Source: Lysobacterales bacterium
GTDB taxonomy: Bacteria > Pseudomonadota > Gammaproteobacteria > Xanthomonadales > Xanthomonadaceae
Assembly: GCA_015655035.1 (NCBI GenBank)
Contig: JAATFS010000131.1
Location: 1-27,756 of the forward strand
Direction: 5' to 3'
DNA length: 27,756 bases
Each line of letters starts with the position of its first letter. Within the stretch, counting starts at the first letter, position 1. Position numbers and translations under genes: made by a program. Below are positions 14,990 through 21,983 of this stretch, one piece after another. The notes beneath the pieces were generated by a model. It did not search any database. It was given only the letters and a program-made list of their open reading frames with translations, and had not been told where the DNA came from.

Positions 14990-15824
14990 AGCGCTCACGC
15001 ACCTCATCGAGCCGGGCCACGACGCTGCGCTCGCGCTGGTCGGCCAACCAGTCTTGCTGCACCTGTTCACGAATGGCGGCATAGGGGATCAATGCCGGCG
15101 GAGTGATCTCGCGCACCCGTACGTAGTGGGTACCACGGCTGGAGCTCAACGGCCCATGCCAACGGCCATCGTCAGCCGCATGCAGCGCCGCGACGAACGT
15201 CTCGCCGAGCATGCCGCGCAGCATGCTCTGGCTGTAGTCGTGAACCTCATGCCCGAGCCAGAAGTCATCGCCACGTACCTGCTCGCCGGCCTCCAGCCTG
15301 GCCAGCACCTCGGTCGCGGCGGCCGGCGGCCGCTCGAAGAACACATGGGCGAAATCCAGCCGGTACTCGCTGGTGTAGGCATCGCGGTGGCGCGCATAGA
15401 AGTCCAACAGGTCCGATTCGCTCGGCGTTGCCGGTGCGGACTCGGACAGCATGTAACGCATCTTCTCGACCATGCGCTCGCGGGTCTTGCCGTCGTTGAC
15501 CAGCAGCTCGCGGCGCAATGCCTCGTGGAACAGCATCTCGTCGTTGACCTGTCCTTGCACGAGCCGGTCGAGCTGGTCGGTGTCCGGCGCACGACCGTGT
15601 AGCAGGCGATAGTCTTCCGCCAAGGCCTTGCGCTGCTGCGCACCGACCACGATCGGGGTGCGCGGTTCGCCGAACGCCGCATACAGTGCGTAGCACAGAC
15701 CGCCGGCCAGAAAGAACCACAGCAGCGGCTCGCGCAGCCAGCGGCGGCAGCGTGTGGCCCAGGCGACGGCTTGTGCCGGGGTGTGGATGGCCTGGGCCTG
15801 GATCGCGGATATCGCCTCAGTCAT
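14967..15824 (-). CDS. Membrane-anchored PpiC-type peptidyl-prolyl cis-trans isomerase
   Basis: The 285-residue protein has a cytosolic N-terminus of about 32 residues, one membrane helix (EPLLWFFLAGGLCYALYAAFG, about 32-52), a SurA/PpiD-like helical region (roughly 55-140) and a parvulin domain near 145-245 (SEYRLDFAHVFFER, LGHEVHDYSQSMLRGMLGETFVAAL, WHGPLSSSRGTHYVRVREITPP), then a charged C-terminal helix. The isomerase domain should face the periplasm. It starts 8 bp inside the end of ureohydrolase paralog 3 (ATGACTGA) and overlaps the HupE/UreJ gene by 23 bp. Such PPIases often neighbour HupE/UreJ_2 genes, from memory. A dedicated folding role for the exported ureohydrolases or the membrane protein is inferred. 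Confidence 0.88.
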   Translation of the reverse strand: MTEAISAIQAQAIHTPAQAVAWATRCRRWLREPLLWFFLAGGLCYALYAAFGEPRTPIVVGAQQRKALAEDYRLLHGRAPDTDQLDRLVQGQVNDEMLFHEALRRELLVNDGKTRERMVEKMRYMLSESAPATPSESDLLDFYARHRDAYTSEYRLDFAHVFFERPPAAATEVLARLEAGEQVRGDDFWLGHEVHDYSQSMLRGMLGETFVAALHAADDGRWHGPLSSSRGTHYVRVREITPPALIPYAAIREQVQQDWLADQRERSVVARLDEVRERYDVQILD

Positions 15825-17232
15825 GCTCGGTCGCCAATGGGCTCAGGTAGTTCTCTTCGGTGATGCCCTGCCTGCGCATGGCGATGCCGGCCAGGCAGGC
15901 ATTGAGAATGTAGTTGGCGTTGAGCGCGGTCTTGTAGGTGCTGTCCAGTACCGGCGCCACTTCCACCAGGTCGAAGCCGACCACCTTGTTCTCCGCGCAC
16001 AGCCGCCGCACCAGTGGCAACGCCTCGCGGATCATCAACCCGCCGGGTACGGGGGTGCCGGTACCGGTGGTGAACACCGGATCGAGCACATCGATATCAA
16101 AGGAGATGTACAGGTATTCGGAGCCCTCCCGGGCTTCTGCCAGTGCGCGCTTCATCACTTCCTGCCAGCCGCGCTTCTCGACCTCGGCCATGCTGTGGTA
16201 ACGCAGGCCTTGCCCGCGCATCCACTTGAACGCTTCCGGTCCCGGCCATTCGCCCCGCAGGCCGACCTGGATGTAGTTGCGGCCGCGGACGTGGCCTTCC
16301 TGGATCAGCCGGTAGATCGGTTGGCCATGACTGATCAGATGCGCGCCCAGCTCCGGCCCGGCGGCATCGTAGTGCGCGTCGAAATGCACCACGCCCACCT
16401 TGCCTTTGCCGTAGACGTCAGTGATTGCGGCGACGTTGGGATACTCCAGCGAGTGATCACCGCCGATCACGAAGGGGATCGCACCGGTCTGCGCGATCTC
16501 ACGCACCATCTCGCGTACGTGGCCGACGCTGCGCTCGGTGCTCATGTTGTCCACCGCGATGTCACCATAGTCGACGATGTTGAGGACTTCGCCAGGATTG
16601 ACCATCGTGCCCATGTCGTTACCGGCCAGCCCGCTCATCGCGCGCAGCGCCAGCGGGCCGTGCTTGGCGCCGCGCCAGCCCGTACCCATGTCCAGCGGCG
16701 CGCCCACAAAGGCGACGTCGACCTTGCCGGCGCGCAGGTCCTCCGGGGTCAGCGCCACCGGTGCATCGGCGAAGGTCGGGATGCCGGAGCCCCATGGCAA
16801 CCGCGACGGCGAATAGACATAGCGGTGCAGGCTGAACGGGCCTGGCTTGCGCTCGGGATCGAACGCGCGCGGCCGCCGGGTCTTCCATTGATTGAAGGTT
16901 GGCGAATCGGTATTGAGCGGAATCGAAGCCTGGTCCACGCCGGGCTGGAAGCGCGCGGCCTCGAGCACCGACATCATGCCGGCGACGTACGCTTCCACTT
17001 CCTCCGCGCTGCGGCCCTCCAGCGCCTGTACCAGCCTGGCGCGGCTGCCGGCGAACTGCAAGGCTTGCCCGCCGTCGAGAAACTGGCGCTGTTGCGGCGA
17101 GAGCCGTTCCAACCGGGGAGCCAGGCTCGTCGGCAAGCGCAATACCACATCCTCGCCGGCTACTGCGGCAGCGCCGGCGGCAGCGACCGATGCGAACAGC
17201 AGCAACGCCAGCGAGCGGCGGTACCAAGTCAT
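15817..17232 (-). CDS. Exported ureohydrolase (agmatinase-like) with intact metal site, paralog 3
   Basis: This 471-residue protein has a Sec signal peptide (MTWYRRSLALLLFASVAAAGAAAVA-G), a helical N-terminal extension, and then the ureohydrolase core from about residue 148 (GIPTFADAPVALTPEDLRAGKVDVAFVGAPLDMGTGWRG onward). All six metal ligands are present: His260 (GGDHS), Asp285, His287 and Asp289 (FDAHYDA), Asp379 and Asp381 (SFDIDVLDP), with the intact loop GTGTPVPGGL. It is closest to paralog 2, sharing the IPLNTDSPTFNxW-like motif before the core. It is the first gene of an operon with the prolyl isomerase and the large HupE/UreJ protein, preceded by a conserved box and -10 (17260-17304). 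The ATG at 17232 was chosen because a signal peptide follows and GGGGAA precedes it. The substrate is unknown. Confidence 0.94.
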   Translation of the reverse strand: MTWYRRSLALLLFASVAAAGAAAVAGEDVVLRLPTSLAPRLERLSPQQRQFLDGGQALQFAGSRARLVQALEGRSAEEVEAYVAGMMSVLEAARFQPGVDQASIPLNTDSPTFNQWKTRRPRAFDPERKPGPFSLHRYVYSPSRLPWGSGIPTFADAPVALTPEDLRAGKVDVAFVGAPLDMGTGWRGAKHGPLALRAMSGLAGNDMGTMVNPGEVLNIVDYGDIAVDNMSTERSVGHVREMVREIAQTGAIPFVIGGDHSLEYPNVAAITDVYGKGKVGVVHFDAHYDAAGPELGAHLISHGQPIYRLIQEGHVRGRNYIQVGLRGEWPGPEAFKWMRGQGLRYHSMAEVEKRGWQEVMKRALAEAREGSEYLYISFDIDVLDPVFTTGTGTPVPGGLMIREALPLVRRLCAENKVVGFDLVEVAPVLDSTYKTALNANYILNACLAGIAMRRQGITEENYLSPLATEHD

Positions 17233-17259
17233 CGCGTATTCCCCGTGTACGGAGGGCCG

Positions 17260-17304
17260 AGCATAGCGGCCGCCGAGCGCGGCCGGCATGGGGTGATTGA
17301 CGTA
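17260..17304 (-). promoter_or_regulatory. Conserved regulatory box, copy C, with -10 of ureohydrolase paralog 3 operon
   Basis: The minus strand reads TACGTCAATCACCCCATGCC from 17304, matching copy D (TonB receptor) at 17 of 20 positions. TATGCT (17265-17260), four of six to TATAAT, begins exactly 39 bp from its first base. The predicted start would be about 21 nt before the ATG. A box centred about 42 bp before the start fits an activator that replaces the -35. Confidence 0.6.
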
Positions 17305-17335
17305 ATGGGCGGCGACAGCCAGCGTCGGTCACGGT

Positions 17336-18271
17336 TTACGGATTGAGCAAACGCACCGCGCGCGTGGCGGCCGAGGCGCGGTTCTCCACCCCAAGTTTTA
17401 CGAACACCTGCTCCAGATGCTTGTTGACCGTGCGCGGGCTGATACCCAGGATCTGGCCGATATCGCGATTGGACTTGCCACGGCTCAGCCACAGCAGCAC
17501 CTCGGCTTCGCGCGAGGTCAGCCCCAGGTTCTGCTGCAGGCGCGACTCACCACTGTCGGCATCCATTTCACTGACCCGGAACAGGTACTCGTTCTCGCCC
17601 AGCGCACACAGAAACGACAGCTCCAGCCGCTGCCCGTCCTCGCCGACCACCGCCCTGGGCTGCGAGCCCTGCGTGCCGGCGCCACGGATGTGCCGCAACG
17701 CCGAGGCGACCTGCATCGGCAAAGCATCCCGTTCCTGCTCGCTGGCACTGGGAAAGGCGCGCGCGAGCAGCCGTTCGGCACGCGGCGTGCACCATTTCAG
17801 CCGGCCGCTGGCATCGCTGGCCAGCAGAAAGCGGCCGCTGGCGTCCAGCGCGCTTTGGCTGCCGTGGGCGATCCGCGCGTTGCCCAGGTGCACCCGGATG
17901 CGCGCAAGCAATTCGTCCACCACGATGGGTTTGGTCACATAATCGACACCGCCGGCCGACAGCCCGCGCACGACGTGCTCGGTCTCGCTGAGCCCGGTCA
18001 TGAACACCACCGGCAGGTGCGCCAATCGCTTCTCGCGTTTTAGCCGCCGACACGCCTCGAAACCATCCATGCCAGGCATTGCCGCGTCCATCAGCACCAG
18101 ATCGGGCGTCACCCGTTCCACCAGGTCCAACGCACTCTCTCCGCTGGTGGCGACCAGGACGGTGAAGCCGGCCAGGTCCAGGGTGCTGGTGACGAACCCC
18201 AGTGTTTCCGGGGTGTCGTCCACGACCAGCACGATGTCCTTGCGCTTGCTGTCTTCAGAGGTTTTCATCAT
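17336..18271 (-). CDS. LuxR/FixJ-type response regulator with central PAS-like domain
   Basis: This 311-residue DNA-binding partner is encoded directly after the permease-kinase. The receiver domain (about 12-130) has the acidic pair in VVDDT, phospho-acceptor Asp62 in LVLMDAAMPGMDG, Thr92 and Lys114 in VTKPI. A PAS-like segment (about 145-235, LASDASGRLKWCTPRAERLL... ELSFLCALGENEYLFRV) follows. The LuxR helix-turn-helix is at about 251-310 (LTSREAEVLLWLSRGKSNRDIGQILGISPRTVNKHLEQVFVKLGVENRASA). Its ATG overlaps the kinase stop (ATGATGA), so the pair is co-translated. It is the likeliest protein to bind the conserved boxes at the three nearby promoters, one of which begins about 30 bp beyond its own stop codon. 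That link is inference. Confidence 0.94.
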   Translation of the reverse strand: MMKTSEDSKRKDIVLVVDDTPETLGFVTSTLDLAGFTVLVATSGESALDLVERVTPDLVLMDAAMPGMDGFEACRRLKREKRLAHLPVVFMTGLSETEHVVRGLSAGGVDYVTKPIVVDELLARIRVHLGNARIAHGSQSALDASGRFLLASDASGRLKWCTPRAERLLARAFPSASEQERDALPMQVASALRHIRGAGTQGSQPRAVVGEDGQRLELSFLCALGENEYLFRVSEMDADSGESRLQQNLGLTSREAEVLLWLSRGKSNRDIGQILGISPRTVNKHLEQVFVKLGVENRASAATRAVRLLNP

Positions 18272-21200
18272 TCTGGAGGGCTCCCCGTCATCTCGTCGCG
18301 CACTGTCTGCAATGCCTTCATGTAGGACTTCAAGTCGAAGTTGGCGACCATCGCCCGTAGCGGTGCAGCGAAGGCCTCGGCGGCCGGCTCGGCCTTGACC
18401 AGTTCGCGTAGCCTGGCCTCGATCGCGCGCACGTGACCGATGCTGCCCAGCTGGTAGAGGTCTTCGATGTAGCCGGCCAGCGCTCGCGGTAACGGGCGCG
18501 CCACACGGCGCGCGTCCTCGGGCGATACCGCCGGCGGCGGCGCGGACGCATAGCGCCAGTCCAGACGCAGCAGACTGCCGATGCTTTCCAGCAGTACATC
18601 GATGTCCACCGGTTTCATCACGAAGGCATCGTGCCAGGCCTGACCGTCGCCTCCGGCGGCGTACTCGTGCGCGTTGGCCGAGACCATCACGATCCGTGCC
18701 TGCGCACCGTCCAGCGCGCGGATCCGGCGCGCCACATCCCAGCCGGCCATGTCCGGCAGCGAGATGTCCAGCAGCACCAGGTCCGGACGCTGGCGCGCCG
18801 CCAGGGTCAACGCGCTGCCACCATCGCGCGCGATGAACAACAAGAACCCCAGCGGCGCCAGTACCTGTTCGAGCAGCCGCAATTGCGCCGGATCGTCATC
18901 CACCAGCAGCACGGTCACCACAGCGCCCTCGTAGCCGATGATCTTCTGCTGCGCCGGCTCGCGCCGCATCGGCGCGCTCGTGGTCGACAACATCAATCGT
19001 GCCAGGAAGCGCGAGCCGGTACCGGGCTCGCTGTGCAGGGTGACCTCGCCGCCCATCATCTGCACCAGCAGCTTGGTAATGGTCAGGCCCATGCCGGTGC
19101 CGGGCACCGCACGTACCGACGCCTCGCTGCCGCGCTGGAACGGTTCGAACACCAGCACCTGTTCCTCCAGCGGGACGCCGCGCCCGGTGTCGGCGACCTC
19201 GAACTCGGCAATCTGGTTGCGATAGCGCACGGTCAACGATGCGCTGCCTTCGTCGGTGTACTTGATCGCATTGGACAGCAGATTGATCAGGATCTGGCGC
19301 AGCCGCTTCTGGTCGGTGATGACGAACATCGGAAGATACGCCGAGCGGTGATACGAAAAGCCGATGCCCTTGGCGCTGGCCTGGATCCTGAACATGTCGA
19401 CGATCTGCTCGAGGAATTCCGGCAGGCAGATCGTATCGCGGCTGATCCGCATCAGGCCGTTCTCGATCTTGGAAATGTCCAGCAGACCATCCACCAGGTC
19501 GGACAAATGCTCGGAACTGCGACGAATGACCCGCACCGCATCGTGCGCATCCACCGCCCCGCCCCGCTCCAGCAGCTGTGCATAGCCGAAGATCGCATTG
19601 AGTGGTGAGCGGATCTCATGACTGATGCCGACGATGTAGCGGCTCTTGGCTTCGTTGGCTGCCTCGGCCACTTCCTTGGCTTTCTGCAGCGCCAGATCGG
19701 TGCGGTCGTGCGCCTCTATTTCATCCATCAGCATCTGGCTCTGCCGTTCACTCTCGTTCTGCGCGGCATGGCCGCTCTCCTTGGCCAGCACGAACAACCA
19801 GGCGAGCACCCCGGAAACCACCAGCAGACAGCAATACACCATGGCCAGGGTGCGGCCAACCACTTCCCGCTGGTGCGGCACGGCCGCGCCGTATTGCACG
19901 TAGACGAAGGACAGCAACACCCCCAGCAGCAGCGCGAAGGCCAGCAGCAAGGCAACGAAATGCCCGGTCCGGGTGTGCGCCAACTCGGCCACGCGCCTGG
20001 GCAGAAGCCGGTCCATCAACGCGTGCGCCTGCTCGGAGAAGCGGCTGTTGTGCTTGCAGCGATCGCGGCAGCGCGTTTCCAGGGTGCAGCACAACGAGCA
20101 GATCGGCCCCTCGTAGATCGGGCACCAGGCCATATCCGGTCGCTCGAAGCTGTTTTCGCAGATGATGCAGCGCAGGCTGGCTCCCTCGCCCTCCAGCGTG
20201 TCCGCCTGGCGCGCGATGTAGTAGCGCCCCTTGGTCCCCCAGGCGATCAACGGCGCGGCACCGAATGCCACCGCCAGTGCCAGGAATGGCGCGAACGCCT
20301 GCGCCGCCTCGCCCAGGTAGCCGGCATGGGCCGGCACCGAAACCACCAACGCCAATGCCATGGCCCCGGTGCCGACCGGGTTGATGTCGTACAGGTGCGC
20401 GCGCTTGAACTCGATGCCGGGCGGGCTCAATCCCAGAGGTTTGTTGACCACCAGGTCGGCGGCCAACGCGCCGATCCAGCCGGAGGCGAAGCAGGCATAG
20501 ATCGCCAACACGCTGTGAATCGCGCGAATGATGCCCATCTCCATCAGCATCAACGCCAGGACCACGTTGAACACCAGCCAGACCACGCGCCCGGGATGAT
20601 TATGGGTAAGACGCGAGAAGAAGTTGGACCAGGCGATCGAACCGGCATAGGCATTGGTCACGTTGATCTTGAGCTGGCACACGACCACGAACAGGACCGT
20701 CAGCAGCAACGCGCCCAGCGGTGAGTCGATCAGGCCCGAAAACACCACGAAGTACATCCGGGTCGGCTCGGAAGCCTGCGCCGCCGTCATGCCGGCACTG
20801 ACCAGCCACCACGCCAGCAGCGAACCGATCAGCAGCTTGGCGCCGCCAAACAGTACCCAGCCCGGACCTCCCAGCAGGAAAGCCCCCCACCATCGCGCGC
20901 GTCCTACTTTCGATCGCTCGGGCAGGAAGCGCAGGTAGTCGGCCTGTTCGCCTATCTGCGGGAACAGCGACAGCAACAGCGAAGCCGCCATGCCCAAGGG
21001 CATCAGCGACAGCAACGGTCCGGCCGCCTCCAGTTTCAGCCCGCGGTAGCCCACCCAGTCGCCCAGGTGCAAATCGCCCTGCAACGCGATGTACAGCAAC
21101 GGCGTAGCCTGCAGCACCAGCCACAATGCCTGGGTCGCCACCTGCATGCGGCTGATCAGGCGAATACCGTAGATCGCGATCGGGATCACGCCCAGCGAGC

Positions 21201-21729
21201 TGATCAGGTGCGCGATGGCGATCGGGATGCCGAGCAGCATCTCCAGCGCCGCCGACATGATGCTGGCCTCCACCGCCAGCAGCAGGAAGGTGAAAGACGC
21301 ATAGACCAGCGAGGTGATGGTCGAACCCATGTAGCCGAAGCCGGCGCCGCGGGTCAGCAGGTCGATGTCCAGGCCATGCCGCGCCGAGTAGCGCATGATC
21401 GGCAAACCGATCGCGAACATCAGCACCGACACCAGCACGATCGCCACGATCGCGTTGGCCGCGCCGTATTCCAGCGTAATCGCGCCACCGATCGCCTCGC
21501 AGGCCAGAAACGCAATCGCGCCCAGCGCGGTATGCCCAATGCGAAACGCCGGGCGCCGCCGCGCGCGCTCGGGCGTGTAGCGCAGCGCGTAGTCCTCCAG
21601 GGTCTGAGTGGCGACCCATTGGTTGTAGTCGCGGCGCTCGCGCACGATGCGCTGGCGCCGCGCGCCGCCGGATGGCGGCGGCCCATCGGCGTGCCGGCCG
21701 GTGGCATCGCTGGCTGCTCCGGTACTCAT
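18268..21729 (-). CDS. NCS1 permease-hybrid sensor histidine kinase fusion
   Basis: One continuous frame of 1153 residues. Residues about 40-505 are a complete NCS1 (purine-cytosine/allantoin permease family) transporter domain with about 12 helices; the N-terminal DYNQWVATQTLEDYALRYTPE-RRRPAF and GAITLEYGA...AIGLPIM regions are typical. Next comes a Cys-rich module (521-558: Cys521, 524, 536, 544, 547, 548, 554, 558), then two further helices (about 590-612 and 627-648) and a coiled coil. The kinase has the H-box His704 (GISHEIRSPLNAIFGYAQLL), N-box Asn820, DTGRG (847-851) and GTGMGL. A receiver domain follows with Asp988 (LVLLDIS) and Lys1039, then a C-terminal helical segment without a recognisable Hpt histidine. 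The start at 21729 was chosen because upstream residues do not fit the family. Presumed role: a membrane receptor that senses or co-transports a nucleobase-, ureide- or guanidine-like ligand. Confidence 0.93.
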   Translation of the reverse strand: MSTGAASDATGRHADGPPPSGGARRQRIVRERRDYNQWVATQTLEDYALRYTPERARRRPAFRIGHTALGAIAFLACEAIGGAITLEYGAANAIVAIVLVSVLMFAIGLPIMRYSARHGLDIDLLTRGAGFGYMGSTITSLVYASFTFLLLAVEASIMSAALEMLLGIPIAIAHLISSLGVIPIAIYGIRLISRMQVATQALWLVLQATPLLYIALQGDLHLGDWVGYRGLKLEAAGPLLSLMPLGMAASLLLSLFPQIGEQADYLRFLPERSKVGRARWWGAFLLGGPGWVLFGGAKLLIGSLLAWWLVSAGMTAAQASEPTRMYFVVFSGLIDSPLGALLLTVLFVVVCQLKINVTNAYAGSIAWSNFFSRLTHNHPGRVVWLVFNVVLALMLMEMGIIRAIHSVLAIYACFASGWIGALAADLVVNKPLGLSPPGIEFKRAHLYDINPVGTGAMALALVVSVPAHAGYLGEAAQAFAPFLALAVAFGAAPLIAWGTKGRYYIARQADTLEGEGASLRCIICENSFERPDMAWCPIYEGPICSLCCTLETRCRDRCKHNSRFSEQAHALMDRLLPRRVAELAHTRTGHFVALLLAFALLLGVLLSFVYVQYGAAVPHQREVVGRTLAMVYCCLLVVSGVLAWLFVLAKESGHAAQNESERQSQMLMDEIEAHDRTDLALQKAKEVAEAANEAKSRYIVGISHEIRSPLNAIFGYAQLLERGGAVDAHDAVRVIRRSSEHLSDLVDGLLDISKIENGLMRISRDTICLPEFLEQIVDMFRIQASAKGIGFSYHRSAYLPMFVITDQKRLRQILINLLSNAIKYTDEGSASLTVRYRNQIAEFEVADTGRGVPLEEQVLVFEPFQRGSEASVRAVPGTGMGLTITKLLVQMMGGEVTLHSEPGTGSRFLARLMLSTTSAPMRREPAQQKIIGYEGAVVTVLLVDDDPAQLRLLEQVLAPLGFLLFIARDGGSALTLAARQRPDLVLLDISLPDMAGWDVARRIRALDGAQARIVMVSANAHEYAAGGDGQAWHDAFVMKPVDIDVLLESIGSLLRLDWRYASAPPPAVSPEDARRVARPLPRALAGYIEDLYQLGSIGHVRAIEARLRELVKAEPAAEAFAAPLRAMVANFDLKSYMKALQTVRDEMTGSPPE

Positions 21730-21834
21730 ACAGGCATGCACATTCGCCCCATCCCTCTGGAAAAGCGCGAAGCGGCGTATCTCCAAGTGACTGGTTCCTT
21801 TTCGGATCTTGGCATCGCGCCATGCCGGCCGGGC

Positions 21835-21879
21835 TACGTCAAACAGCCCATACCCGGCTGCGACAGGCCTTTCTAGGCT
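21835..21879 (+). promoter_or_regulatory. Conserved regulatory box, copy D, with -10 of the TonB receptor gene
   Basis: TACGTCAAACAGCCCATACC (21835-21854) is nearly identical to copy A, and TAGGCT (21874-21879) begins exactly 39 bp from its first base, as at copies B and C. The box is in the 254-bp interval between the divergent permease-kinase and TonB receptor genes and could serve both; CAAGAT (21811-21806, minus strand) is a weak -10 candidate for the kinase. The remaining leader up to the TonB receptor ATG, about 100 nt, contains no gene. Confidence 0.6.
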
Positions 21880-21983
21880 CCACCTGAGCTGCAACGCAGC
21901 ATAACGCAGTGCCATTTGCGCACTGCTCGCCAAACGGGGGGCCGGGCGCGACCGGCACCGAGTTCCAGTCCTGGGGACCCATC

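Noticed and set aside
18268..21729. Permease gene and kinase gene joined by a sequencing error
   Set aside because: One uninterrupted frame without a plausible internal start between the domains, and the Cys-rich module plus extra helices form an organised linker.
13821..21983. Guanidine-type riboswitch in leaders of the ureohydrolase or receptor genes
   Set aside because: I looked for paired ACGR-loop hairpins and the larger ykkC-type conserved core in the three leaders and did not find a convincing one. A covariance-model search for guanidine-I, -II and -III classes would settle it.
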